Source: Euborellia annulipes (taxonomy: Eukaryota > Arthropoda > Insecta > Dermaptera > Anisolabididae). From it: a DNA stretch of 64,000 bases. The stretch is from assembly GCA_023213315.1 (NCBI GenBank), contig JAKCPI010004471.1, forward strand, positions 310,001 through 374,000, given 5' to 3'. The position numbers were made by a program, and so were the translations under genes. The notes beneath the pieces are model-generated. The model did not search any database. It was given only the letters and a program-made list of their open reading frames with translations, and was not told where the DNA came from. This document shows positions 45,501-57,227 of this stretch, piece by piece (position 1 is the first letter of the stretch; the number at the start of each line of letters is the position of its first letter).

Positions 45501-46812
45501 GTAAGTAATCAAATTTGCCTTTGGTTTGTTTGCGCCCTTCGTAATTTATGAGGTGATTACTGAGTTTGGCTAGCAGCTAATCAATGCCAAAGTGTCTTAA
45601 GGCCAACTAATAATAGGAGATGAATGGATGTTTTAAATCATTGAAAATCATGCCCTCTGAAGAATGTTTAAAATGAAATGGACACTATAACACGAGGACA
45701 TCGACAGGGCTCTAATGGCCTCCGATTTATTGCTGCTTTCTTCATGATAGGTTCAATCAATCACGAGCACAATTAATGGAAGAAGGATATTGGCATGCGG
45801 ATATGTTGGACAAGACTTCTTTATTTTAAACCAATTGAAAAAAAAATGAAAGAAAAAAAAAACAAAATTGATATCCACATCTTAAAGTTTCTGATTTAAT
45901 GAATTATTTTATATATATTTAGGTCCTTCTGAACGAAGAATTTTATTTTAAACCACCAATGAGCTGAAAAAGAAAAACAAGAGAGATGAAAAAAGTTTTA
46001 ATATACCGAAAAGTTAAGTACATACTTATATAACATGCCCGCTCTCTAAATGAAGCGTTTGGCATAATTTTGTACTAACTTTTTGTTCCTTATTGTTTAA
46101 AGTTCGATGCACAACAGTGTCAATGAAAGAAAGCTTTATTTAAAATTTTTTTAGAATTGTAAAGCTCACAGACAGACTAATCGCGATTAATATATTAAGT
46201 GCGAGTAGGAAGCAAAGCTGTTCGTATGTTTGTGCTAAGAGATGGCGTTAAGATCGTGACAGCTTTAGCCAATCAGAAACAAGCTTTATCTCGCTTTAAG
46301 CTGATGTCTCTCTCATTTGTCAATTTTTTGCGCTATTTTTGAAAATTATTTATTTTTATTTCGTAAATAAATTTAATAAGAAAAAAATTTATTTTTAGAT
46401 TCAAAATTATATTGAAAACATTTTATATGATTGTATGATTGATTGCAATTCCTTAGACTATTGTTGATTATGTAATTAATTACAAATGTAACCTTTCATG
46501 TAATAAACATAGTTTAAAAAGATGTTAACGGCTAACTAATTTTTCCTTTAAAATTGCATGTGGCAAACCCCCTAAAATAAAATAATTTTTCATTTTTTTT
46601 TCTTTCTTTTATAAGATTTCATTTATTGAATTAACTAGTACAATATATGTGTAAAAAAAAAGAACAACTCATCTTGACCTCGCTTTTATCCCTCTTGTTG
46701 TTTAATCTTTAATGTATCATTTATCAATTGTTGCGGACATAACACACAAGGGTCATTATCTCTTTTCCTTATGTCAAGATGCTACTACAACTACCTTTGA
46801 AAGGAGCAAAAG
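42557..46812. other. Long unassigned AT-rich region
   Basis: About 4.2 kb without a recognised gene or repeat family. GC-richer patches lie at 43015-43190, with a C run at 43139-43149, and at 44420-44640, which includes the B-box-like CAGGTTCGATTTTCC. At 45250-45268 GGTGACG-TTTTC-ATCACC is a small hairpin. AGCCAATCAG at 46270-46279 looks like a CCAAT box, but no promoter context supports it. Confidence 0.4.
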
Positions 46813-46902
46813 ATGGAGGAGCTAAGAAGACAAGTACAATCTTTAATCTTCATTTCAACCAGTGGGCATCTTCTGCAGAAACAACCGATCCAATCATTTA
46901 AT
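46813..46902 (+). CDS. Possible first coding exon (30 codons)
   Basis: Not recognised. ATG in a good context (AAAAGATGG) opens 30 codons, starting MEELRRQVQSLIF, that run into GTAAGT at 46903-46908, a consensus 5' splice site in phase 0. The segment is GC-richer than its surroundings. The frame also stays open past the donor to 47049, and the opposite strand is open over 46791-46988. Without a partner exon this stays speculative. Confidence 0.15.
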
Positions 46903-47436
46903 GTAAGTCCCCTCCTAAGAAGAAATTGCCATTTGCTGAGAACCAATGAGGGCCATTGTGAACGCACCTCCCCCGTCCCCTTCTCCAAATCAAATCGATG
47001 GTTTTATGCATTCCTCCAACGAGCCATTCCATTAGCGTCTCTTAAATGAAGATAAAATCTTATCAATATTCACATCTTTATTTAGCAATTTATTTTAAAA
47101 GAAAATCACCTTCATTATAAGTAGCCTATATTTTATAATTAATTGAAATATAGTTCATTTAGAGATAAATTCAGATTTTTTTTAAAGGAGAAAAAAAATG
47201 TTCTATTTAATGAAGAAAAAATTCTCTTAACATCATTAACTTATATAATAATAAAAAGGTGTTGATAAAAAAAAAAACATTTGTAAATAATACAATGAAT
47301 TATTAAAATCGGCGATCAAATAAAAAATTAAAAAAATTTATTTGTTCTCATCATTTGGATTATATTATGATATAATATTAAAATATAAAACGAAATAAAG
47401 ACATGATAAAAGAAGTGAGGTTAAGCTTTGCTCGTG

Positions 47437-47484
47437 TTACTCGTGATCTCCATCCACGTTCTCACCAGATATGACCCCCTGAGT
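47437..47484 (-). mobile_element. SINE head fragment, divergent
   Basis: Read on the minus strand it aligns with the first ~45 bases of the SINE (CTCAGGGGGTCATATCTGG against GCTCAGGGGCCCACATCTTG, then ACGTGGATGGAGATCACGAG). Much older than the other copies and in the opposite orientation. Confidence 0.6.
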
Positions 47485-47502
47485 GTTGTTTTATTTTACG
47501 AG

Positions 47503-47618
47503 GGGGTGTCAAAAAATAACAGGAATTATTTTTTCTAGAAAATTCTGCTTACTTTTATTCAAATTCCATTACAGACCTCCATCGGACAAAATACGACTCC
47601 AGCGTTGAGTCCAAATTG
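47503..47618 (+). mobile_element. Mariner-derived MITE, partial
   Basis: Left arm GGGGGTGTCAAAAAATAAC, AGAAAATTCTGCTTAC and CAAATTCCATTACAGAC match 6783-6870. It then runs into the inverted coding relic (CGGACAAAATACGACTCC, matching the region of the CILSE codons). The other arm is missing. Confidence 0.7.
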
Positions 47619-48020
47619 TAATATAAGTTGCTTAGAATCTCTTCTAATTTTTACACAAAATATTTTAAATGAAGATTTCGTTCTCTTTTTATTTTAATTT
47701 CTTTCATATAATAGAGTAAGTGTCGGCATTTAATTCCCTTGATTTTATTAAAAGAACATCCTTTATTTATAAACCTCCTTTTCAAATCACTTGCCACATA
47801 AAATAATTTCAAAAGGAAATATATTCATATATAAAACATAAAATCTCTATTGATTTTAATTAAAAGTTTATTATCCGTCTTTTGTTTTGTTTATAAATAA
47901 TAGACTGGATTAAATGTAAGTCTATTAAGTTATATTAAAAAAAAATCCATTCTGAAATTATATTGACTCCTAATTAATATGAGAAAAGATAAAAGTAAAA
48001 TAGACAATTGTTTCTTTTAT

Positions 48021-48523
48021 TATTTACTTATATATATGTTAATATATAGAAAGTATAGCATTCATGCTCAGAAATGTCGATGTCTAGATTTTGATGGAAA
48101 TACAAATTTGAATAAAATATTCCAAAAACGAAAAGAGCTAGGAAGTTGAAATTTGATATTTCATTTAGCCAATTCCCTGGCACGTAATACTAAACTTTTA
48201 AACAAAATCACTCAAAGAGTACTAATATTTTACTGAAGTACTTTTTCAGTATTTTCTCAAAATTCGGTCTAACTATTTTCAATTATTTTTTTGATACTCT
48301 TTAAAATGTATATTCTCATTTTTCTATGAAAATTGTGTGAAACACAGTCTTGTATTTTAGGAGGAAAAGTTACCATGGTAACAAAATAAACAAGATTATA
48401 TATAATAATAATAATATAATTTATAAATTGACTATCATCATAAAAAATCTGATGTGACAAGCACAAAACAAAAATATGGTAAGAGAAAGTCGTCTAATGT
48501 GCGGCCAATCACACCATATTTTT
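48021..48523 (+). repeat. Family B repeat
   Basis: Terminal hairpin, then GATGTCTAGATTTTGATGG, AGTACTAATATTTTACTG, AAAATGTATATTCTC, and the palindrome end TCTGATGTGACAAGC...CAATCACACCATATTT. Confidence 0.83.
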
Positions 48524-49985
48524 ATTTATATATAAATTATTCTAAAACTTCATTAAATAAACTATAGTATTATATATAATCTCAGTTAAGTAAACAAATG
48601 CTATATTTTAAGTTATATAAACAATATTTATCTATAGTAAACAAATATTTAAAAAGTTCATAAAAATAAAATAAATATGAAAAATCATTTTTTTTTTATT
48701 GGAATTGCAATAAAAAAAAAATGTATTCATGAAATTAAAAGTAAAGATTTTTTTATTATTATACAAATATTCATAATTGTACTTTTTAATTGGTCCGAGA
48801 TGTTAGGGTAGTTTTGTCTTTCCTTTCAGTGTCGCAGCATTTGACACATAATTTTTTGAGGTCACCCCAATTAACATTGATAAATTAATTCCTAATTTGT
48901 TATATATTTTTTTTACTTTTTAACATCTTTTGCTTTTTTGTTTGTTTCCTTTACTGATTATATTGATACTGAAAAGCCAACGATTATCAACCCATCAATT
49001 ACAATAAGCTAATTTCAACTAGGGTGGAAGTTTATGCCGTACCCGGAAGTTTAACCGAACTCACAACCATCAAAATAATAAATGATTCAAATGTACAAAG
49101 TACTAATTGTATAATAATTGAGCAAGCTAAAAAAAAAAGAAAAATGGTATTATTGTTTTTATGAAGAGTTGTTCGGAGAAAATATAAATAAATGAACATT
49201 TTGCTGATACACCTGTTAATGATATAAAAAAGTTGATGAAATCAAACAATTCTAAAATAAATTTTATGTTGTTATACAAATTAATTAATTTAGAGTGGAA
49301 AGGGTTGTATTTAGAAAGATTTAATATTTAGATTTATTAAAATATACCACTTTATTATCGAGAGGGTGTTTTTTTATAGGAACAAAAACACTAAAATCAA
49401 CAATTTTACATGATGAGCGCCTTGGGAAATTATTCAAAAGATGCCTGCTGATTCTGAACATTCAAGTTGAACTTTACCTTGAGTTGAGCCTTGAGCTTTG
49501 GAAATATTTTATTATATTTTCGAACTTTTTTTTTTGCCATCATTTGTTTGAAATTACGACGTCATAATTGGTAATGCCTAAAGTTTAGTTAAAGAAAAAG
49601 AAACAAAAAGTGGACATACATAAGAATATTGGCTTATCAGTATTTTTTGGAGCTCAAGTGTTTTTTTTCGTGGTCCTGTTAAAAATCTCAAATTATTTTT
49701 TTACCTCAGGTTTTGTAAGAAATTGTGAGCCAGAATTTCCGATATGAAAAAAGAATTATGGAAGCAATAAGAGCAAGATTAATTAAAAAAGATGTAAATT
49801 TAACATTTAGGGAGCTGATGAATCATAAAATATAAATATCCTCATCATAATTTGAATAGTTGAGTAGAAAATTTAAAATAGTTATTGGTATGATATCATG
49901 TTTCATCTGTCAAAGTTCCTCAGCATAAATCTGTTCATTTTTCTTTTTTTCATTTCATAATTATTTGTCAATCAATATTATTTGA
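48524..49985. other. Unassigned AT-rich stretch
   Basis: Nothing recognised over about 1.4 kb. Confidence 0.4.
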
Positions 49986-50236
49986 AGCATACTTACTCTT
50001 GTACTTTATAGGAAAGATAAGTGAAATAGTTGCCTTGATAGCAAAGTATAATAAATATTATAAAGTATTTAATTATTTTCGAGATTTATAAAGCATATTT
50101 CCATAGTTATAAATTTTACATCTTGAATGTACTGCCGAAAACTAATTATATGTTCTTGCGTAATAAGCACAGAATACAACTTTAAATTACCGAAGGTTGT
50201 ATGCTGTGCAACCAGTCACACCAGGTTTTTTCGTCA
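49986..50236 (+). repeat. Family B 3' half
   Basis: Starts at CATACTTACTCTTGTAC and runs to GTCACACCAGGTTTTT; the 5' half is absent. Confidence 0.78.
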
Positions 50237-51397
50237 CTTGTTCCTCTCTCTTATATGAAATGAAATCCCTAGTCCTTTTTCTATCTCGTTAAAAGTTGAA
50301 TATAGGAATATATTATGATTTATTTTACATGTTTTAAAAATTATTCTATCGAAATCACAAAGTTTAAAAGTGCCTATCGAACAAGGAAATATAATTTTGT
50401 TTTTTTGAAAATATAAAGATAAATAATGGCATTTTAAAAATAGCTAATCATAAACTACGTAATTGTTAATAATGGAATTACAAATTAACTCTTGTTTCAT
50501 ATTTAATGTTTATCAAACTAAATAAACATGAGAAATATAAGCCATAACCATTCATTTATTAAAATTAACCCCAATTAGTTATGTTCTACTTCCTATTAAT
50601 TTAAAATTAATTAAATTTAGGTGGTGAAGAATAATAATCCTCTAATATTTTAAATATTTATTTAAACCATATTAAAAATATGAAATTTAAAAAAATGTAT
50701 CTTGCATTTTTTTACTGCATGAGTGCTCAAGGCTCCACTCTTGAGCGCATCAGGCACTTGTGGCCCCGACTGTACCACCAGAGATTGGAAATATCAAAAC
50801 CTTTTTTCGTTTTATGATTTTTATCAATTCCTCAATGCATTCAGAAGTTCTACTAAGCAGGGATATTTTTCCCTATACAAGTCTTTTCAGGCTGTATAAA
50901 AACTTTCATTTGTTACCCCTGTTCGTAAATAATTAGTCATGAACGAAAAGTTTATGTAGTAGTTATTTATTTTAAATATTAAGTGTTGTCTTTAATTTAT
51001 CATAATAATTATTTAATAGACTAAATATAATTCTGTAAATCCCTTGGACCCTAAGACAAGATATCGAACACATGGATCTGTACGGTAATCGGCATATCCT
51101 CAAATCCGAAAATAAACCCGAGTTCTGATGGTGAGATTAGAGCAATCAATAACCTTCAATTACCTACCCTAAGGGTAGATATCATGCGATATTAATAATC
51201 TCTAAAGGAATATATTACAAGCCTAAGGACTGTTTAGAGAACAGACTTATTTGTGAAAACTAATTAAAAATAGTTATTTTAAGTAATAATTAAGATTCGG
51301 ATCGATATGCACTAAAAAACGCCAAAATATGCATTTATAAATCCATAATATCTAGTGCTTGAAAGCTTTAGACAGACTCAAAGAACGAGTAATAAAA
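50237..51397. other. Unassigned stretch with a family G end
   Basis: Only the family G fragment at 50720-50774 was recognised. 51045-51200 is GC-richer without features. Confidence 0.4.
50720..50774 (-). mobile_element. Family G MITE end, solo
   Basis: TGAGTGCTCAAGGCTCCAC...CAGGCACTTGTGG then CCGACTGTA: one arm only. Confidence 0.65.
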
Positions 51398-51495
51398 GAA
51401 ATTTTCTTGATTTATGAATTTTAATCAAAATCGTTGAAACAAATTTTGAGGAAATCGGAAAAAACTGAAAGTTCATCAGTAAAGTACTAGTACTA
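51398..51495 (-). repeat. Family B internal fragment
   Basis: Contains TTTTAATCAAAATCGTTG, GAAATCGGAAAAAACTG and AGTAAAGTACTAGTAC, the middle of the repeat on the minus strand. Confidence 0.65.
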
Positions 51496-51711
51496 GTAGT
51501 GATTTATAAATATGAGTTGACGGAGCCCGTCGGCTCTAACACCCTAGAAATAAAATTAATTAATCAATTGAAAATATCAATAATTTAAAAGTTATTCCTT
51601 ATTTTAAATATTCATTCACTCTCTGTCCATGGTATGATAATAATAAATTTTGGGCATTATCATTAGGAACCTTAATTTAGTTTTTAACCCCTGCTCTATT
51701 GTAGTAATATA

Positions 51712-51924
51712 GCTCAGGGGCCCACATCTTGTGGGTACGTGGATGGCAACCACGAGCTGCCCGAGCTGGGTCTTCCTTCTATATTTTCGACAGGCGTCAG
51801 ACCGTGCGACGGCCTGGCCTGTCCTATCCGTTCCCGGTCGCAAAAACACAGGATAGAGGGAATGGAGGGAAAGAGTTAGGTCCGCCGACCCCGCATGGCG
51901 GGAATAAGGCGAGGAAGCAGAAGA
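51712..51924 (+). mobile_element. SINE, full-length copy 8 (internal deletion)
   Basis: Standard head and GACCCCGCATGGCGGGA 3' hairpin; about 40 bases after GAGCTGGG are deleted. TSD CTCTATTGTAGTAATA / CTCTATTGTAATAATA at 51694-51709 and 51925-51940 (one difference). Confidence 0.88.
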
Positions 51925-51940
51925 CTCTATTGTAATAATA

Positions 51941-52790
51941 GCCGAATTAATTATTCAAAACATTGCCCGTTGTATAAAATAAAAAGAAATAAACAAGCTA
52001 TACCCTGTATGTTACAATAATAATTATAAGTTGAAATTCTGTGTTATATTAATTAGTTGAATGTACAACATTAAATGTTTGACTAAAATAATAACTATAA
52101 AAATATTTTAGTTATTTAAAGATTATATATTAAAAACTTTTACAAAAATTCAAGACACTAAAGTCAGATATTTACAAAAAAAAAAAAATTGTAATTAAAG
52201 ATATGAGAAATTAAGATTTCGTTTATATTTTATTTATTATTACCACCTGATGGGTGAATGACAACCACAAGCATATCTTCTGCTCCTAATACTAATACTT
52301 CCCCTTCCCGATTGTTTTACTATAATAAAGAACTTTAATCTGATACTTTTTGTTGAATAAAAAAAAAAAAAAATCAACCCAATACTCATTCAGGGGTTGA
52401 AAACAATTTCAAAAAATAAACCTCCATTTTTGACATTTATTGTTCTCGTGATATATATATACTCAATGTCGGTATATATAAAGTACGCCTTTGTGATCAT
52501 ACTGATTTTGATTGATATTTTGAGATTTTGATAAATGAACGCGTTTTGAAACACTCAACCCTCTATCTTGTAAAAGAAACTCAATATTCTACTCAATTAA
52601 ATGATAATATTTATATTCTAGAAAATTATAATCAATAAATAAAATGAAAGAGATGAATATAAATTTGGAAGCCATTCTCAATTTTAAATATGCCAGTAGA
52701 AAGCGTGGGTCTTAATATTGTCTCTCACTGTACACTTTTTATATTTTTAATAAATAATTAATACAAAATGTGGTCTATATTTAAAAACTC
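51941..52790. other. Unassigned AT-rich stretch with a family H end
   Basis: A solo family H end lies at 52701-52732 (GGTCTTAATATTGTCTCTC then ACTGTA). Otherwise nothing recognised. Confidence 0.4.
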
Positions 52791-52798
52791 ACATAATA

Positions 52799-52936
52799 AT
52801 TGAAGTCGGGAGGAATAAAATCAGCGTTTGGTTGAACACCTTTATACTTTAATCTAAGCAGACGTTTCGGAAACCATAACAGTTGCCATCTTCAGTGCCA
52901 ATAAAAGTTTTTTTATCCTCTCGACTTCAATCTCAT
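52799..52936 (-). mobile_element. Hammerhead-like motif flanked by a short inverted repeat
   Basis: ATTGAAGTCGGGAGGAATAA at the left is repeated in inverse at the right (TTATCCTCTCGACTTCAAT). Between them, on the minus strand, CTGAAGA (52889-52895) is followed by GGCAAC...GTTTCC as an imperfect stem II and GAAA (52865-52868) then CGTCTGC. This again matches the order CUGANGA - stem - GAAA with one extra base. Confidence 0.5.
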
Positions 52937-52984
52937 ATACACAGTACACAATATAATTTCCATAATAATTTTTAATAATTTTCA

Positions 52985-53510
52985 AAAAAATTATTGTTAG
53001 AAATTTTATTGGTCAAAGACTGATTTACAAATAAACAGTTTCGGTCACCATCATTAGGCCTGAAAAATAGAATAAATTTATGAAATGTACATGAGGACAA
53101 TTTATTATATAATAGATAGAATTAATGCTAATTGTACATAATTACAGCAATAAATAAAATTACAACAAGATATAACAAGAAAAAAATCTTAAATGACACA
53201 ATATGCAAAATACTTTCTTTATGATTTTTTTAAAAATAAAATAACCTAATATTAAAATTAAACAGAAAATTAATTGTGAAGGTCCCTTCATTTATGATTT
53301 TCTTCTTGTTATACTTGTTGTAATTTTATTTATTATACAATGATGTAAAATTAGCATTAATTTTATCTATTACAAATACCGGTACATTTCATAAATGATT
53401 CTGTTTTTCAGGCATAATGACGGTCAACTAAAGTGACCGAAACTGTTTATTTGTAAATCAGTCATCACCCAATAAATTTCCGATAATAATTTTTATGAAA
53501 ATTATTAATT
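52985..53510. mobile_element. Foldback with one hammerhead-like motif per arm
   Basis: Arms of about 215 bp (52985-53200 and 53285-53510) are inverted copies, sharing GACTGATTTACAAATAAAC, ATTTATGAAATGTAC and AAAATTACAACAAG. In the right arm ATAATGA (53414-53420) replaces CTGATGA, followed by GGTCA/TGACC (53422-53426, 53434-53438; 7-base loop) and GAAA (53439-53442). The left arm has CTAATGA and GAAA on the minus strand (53051-53057, 53039-53042) with part of stem II deleted. No protein is encoded. Confidence 0.6.
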
Positions 53511-54888
53511 ATCTCAAAAGAGTAAACCTCCGTCATTATCAATTCTAATTAATACATGCTCTGTTTCTACAAATTATCAAGGTTTAAATTACAATTATTA
53601 GTTAAGACCTAATAAATGGCCCCCACATCATCTTAGAGTCCTAGTTGTGTGTTATTTTTTACTCTCTGCTTATTATTCCGATTAAATTAACTGATTTTTC
53701 CAAGTTTTCATGGCAGACATCAGGTGTGATAGTATAAATACATACCTACTGTACCTATATAATTATAATTTATTATAAATTATTTTATTTATTCATTGTC
53801 AAACAACTCTGTTTTGATTAATGCTTTAATAAAGCTATAAAAATTATCTCATAAATTTATTACAACGGAATGAGCGGATTTTCTAGTAAAGTGTTCATAA
53901 ATTTTAAAGAAGAACTAAATGAATATAAATAGAGGACTTGCGGTGTTGTCCTATTTAGGTAACTGTTATATATACAGTATTTATAAATAAAAGACATTTT
54001 ATTTAAATTTAAGAAGTTTTAAAATTGCCATAATTTTTTCATAATAAAGAAATTTTAATAGAATAATTAATTAATATACTTTTCACATAACAAAAAAAAA
54101 GGTAATAATGTAAAATATAATTTGTTTTTTCAATCGGAACTAATACTTGCAAAAAAATTATTTTGAATCTTCTTTCTAATAAATAAAAATTATTTTTTTA
54201 TCACTGACCAGGAACGGTCCGTAGATCACCGTTTGAAAAGCAATCATTTAATACTTTAACTTATCTTGTGTGAAAAAATACAGATGTTTAATGCTCGATT
54301 ACTGGAATCGATAATCGAATAATTCTATTCGATTTCGGACGATAATTGAGATAATCGAATTGAAGGGATTAAATTTTTCATTAGCGCAAAAAACTGATTA
54401 AAACTGGTTTAAATTCTCTAGTAAAAGAAAGAAAGGGGGAACGAAATTTCTAATTTCAGTAAACCCTCAATTTAACGGACTAATAGGATATAGGCTTGTT
54501 CAAGGATGCGTCCTCATATCGTTAAAGTTGGTTTTAGTAAATTTTTTGCCACTTTAATTTAAATTAGTTCATCTTGTATTCAATTTTTCTAACCATCAAG
54601 GAATCTGAAATTATGTATATAGGCTCAGTTCCGATAGCAACAAATTACTTACATATATATTTGTTCTTATTTTGTCATATCAAATGTTTATTACATTTAC
54701 CAAGGGTTCCCAAACTTTTTATGTTTCCGGCGCTCTTAATATATCAGAATTTTTTCTTGGCGCCCCATGTCAAATCTCAGACCCAAACCTTATCTTACTA
54801 ATAGTTTTTCTTCATTTTGAATTCAGATTTTGATATCTATTTTGCAATAGTTGCTACTTCCCCCTATACCTTTAAAAAAATCACAACT
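53511..54888. other. Unassigned stretch with two transposon-end traces
   Basis: CAGTAAACCCTCAATTTAAC at 54457 resembles a pogo/Tigger end, and AGGGTTCCCAAACTTTTT at 54702 a hAT end (listed separately). Otherwise nothing recognised. Confidence 0.4.
54700..54776 (+). mobile_element. hAT-like terminus fragment
   Basis: AAGGGTTCCCAAACTTTTT followed by TTCCGGCGCTC and GGCGCCCCATG, the typical layout of a hAT-type end with GCGCC words. No partner end. Confidence 0.45.
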
Positions 54889-55704
54889 TTCTTTTACTTT
54901 TGGTGATTGAAAGTTGTGTTCTGTGCTTGTCACACCAGATTTTTTGTGTCAATATATATTTAGTTTAGAGTTAAAGAATAAACATAGAAAAATATTTATA
55001 TTTTGATATCATGTCAACCATTCCTCCTATTTTTCTTATGAAGTACAAGTGTAAAATGTACTTCAAACAATTTTGAGGGTAAAATAGAAAATACATTTTG
55101 AGGATCATCTAATTGATTTATGAATTTTAATCAAAATTGTTATTACAAATTTTGAGAAAATCGAAAAAAAGTACATCAATAAAATTCTAATACTTTTTGG
55201 CTCATTTTATTTAAAAGATTATTTTCGCATCTCATTGGGTACCTAACTTAATTATAAAATTTTGACCTCGCAGCTCATTTCCTCCATGCTTTATTTTGAT
55301 CAGAGACAGACGGGCGAGACCCACTTTTTTGAACTCAAAACTTGAATTTCCATAAAAATCTCGACATCGAATTTTGACATGAATCCAATAGTTTCTCTCT
55401 ATATAAATATATTAACATATATATAGATAAGAGAAATCGCTCAGGGGCCCACATCTTGTGGGTACGTGGATGGCGACCACGAGCTACCCGAGCTGGGACA
55501 GACAGTTTTTATGTTCTTTGTATGTCTGTCTCTACCTTCCTCTTTTCAACAGACGTCAGACCATACGACGGGCCGGCCTGTTCTATCCTTCTCGGTCGCA
55601 AAAACGCATGATAAAGCTGGAGGGAAATAGTGAGGTCCGCCGACCCCGTATCGCGGGACAAGGCGAGGAGGGAAGAAGAAGATATATAGATAAGAGAAAG
55701 TAAA
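54889..55704 (-). repeat. Family B repeat, end split by a SINE
   Basis: Minus-strand copy from the palindrome end (TCACAACTTTCTTTTAC, GTCACACCAGATTTTTTG) to the terminal hairpin. The last bases (GATAAGAGAAAGTAAAAG) follow the SINE at 55682-55704. Confidence 0.85.
55439..55681 (+). mobile_element. SINE, full-length copy 9
   Basis: Perfect 18-bp TSD ATATATAGATAAGAGAAA at 55419-55436 and 55682-55699, in the family B terminal hairpin. Subfamily with GGGACAGACAGT and GACCCCGTATCGCGGGA. Frames on both strands are not genes. Confidence 0.92.
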
Positions 55705-56862
55705 AGTTTTTTTTTTAATTCTAATTAACATTTTCTTACAAAAAAAATAATTCTATAAATAGATATTTTTAAATATAAATAATATAAATATCTAAAAAAA
55801 GAAATCAATAGATTTTTGTTGTCAGTTATGTCACAGTCAGATGACAGCTGACAGGTTTGTTCATATTAGAATAGATGAAAAAAAAAATCAACTCAAATAA
55901 CATCACTGAAATGACTTGATTTTGTTTTAATCAATTATTAATATAATTTGTTTTAACCTGGGGAAAAAAATAAAGCAAACAAATATAATTAAGATCACAC
56001 GCAATGAGAGTACAGTCAAAATATGGCTAAAAGAATCTCACTCTTTACGTTGAGATTTTCTATGACGGTCAATATTAAAACACTGTAAATAAAAAATATG
56101 AATAAGTTAATGAATATCCCTTGAAAATTTTTAACAGTATAGAATGAGTGTTTTCGCCAAACGCACTTCCAAACTTCTCAAAACTAATAATATTTGAAGA
56201 TCTATCAAATTATATGTAAAATCAGTTGATGATATCAAATTTAAGATGAAACATGTATGATATATTGATTTGACTGTAATTGACAACAAGTTATTATAAT
56301 AATATATATTTATTTAATGGGCTGCATATGGCCATATTGACTAAATTATCTATAAACCCTCCAATTAACAACAACTACTTGGCTAATATCTATACTAATT
56401 TAAGCCAATAACATATGCAACCTAATTTATCATTCTAACCCCTCGGATTAAGGCCAGAAATCATTTCTCTTAAATGAAGCCAAGCTAGCTGTCCATTTTT
56501 TTTTTTACTTCACTGGCACTTATTCTCAGTACCCTTAAAATCTCAAAGACTTTTGCCTTGAATCCAGATGACAAAATGGCGGTTGAAAAGCGAAGATTTA
56601 TTTTTCATAAAAATGGAGATATTATTTTCAGACTTTTGATGATAAGAGTTAAGAGAAAAATTAAAAGAGAGATTTTTTTATCCAGTATAAAATTAAAAAT
56701 TAATATATTATATATTGCTTGAGATGGAAAATAAAATTATTCATAATAATAATAATTCTCAACACTAATCAACTCCGATTGGGTTGGTTCTTTAAATTTC
56801 TATGTTTTACCACCATATTTTTAGGGGAGTGCATTGAAAAGGGCCGATTTTATATTAAAATA
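55705..56862. other. Unassigned AT-rich stretch
   Basis: Only the minimal family D derivative at 56081-56138 was recognised. Confidence 0.4.
56081..56138. mobile_element. Family D minimal derivative (58 bp)
   Basis: CACTGTAAATAAAAAATATG joined directly to TTAATGAATATCCCTTG and ending TTTTTAACAG: both family D tips with almost all interior missing. Confidence 0.65.
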
Positions 56863-57091
56863 TACACTGTTAAAAATTTTCAAGGGATATTCATAAACTT
56901 GACGCCTATGCCATCTAGATTACTTAAGTTGTTACGAATATCATACTTTGTAAGCTACTTAAATTTGATTCATATTTTTTTATACTTAATAAACTACTAT
57001 ATAAATTTAATTTCACAAATTGGGTTTATTAAAATTGAAGCACGAAAGTATATGAAAAACGATTGAAAATTCATATTTTTTATACAGTGTA
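56863..57091. mobile_element. Family D MITE, intact-looking
   Basis: TA-flanked; starts CACTGTTAAAAATTTTC and ends ATATTTTTTATACAGTG. The interior GCCTATGCCATCTAG and ACTTAAATTTGATTCATA also occur, inverted, in the copy at 39228-39580. The 115-residue frame at 56719-57066 crosses it and has no domain. Confidence 0.78.
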
Positions 57092-57227
57092 AATTTCACA
57101 TTATTTTGAATTACTAGAATCACTTGAACAAAGCAAAATTAGTTTTGAAATCATCAGCCTAAAAACTTTGAGCAATGTAATTATTGATTTATTATCAAAA
57201 ATATTTTAGTAAAGTCAGTGCCTATTT

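Larger units (their letters stand above)
47050..48020. other. AT-rich stretch with two repeat fragments
   Basis: Apart from the SINE head fragment and the mariner-derived fragment listed separately, nothing was recognised. Confidence 0.4.

Noticed and set aside
46260..46290. CCAAT-box promoter
   Set aside because: No initiator, CpG richness or downstream gene supports it; the five-base word is expected by chance.
56719..57066. 115-residue hydrophobic frame
   Set aside because: It runs from AT-rich DNA into family D; the hydrophobicity comes from A/T-rich codons.
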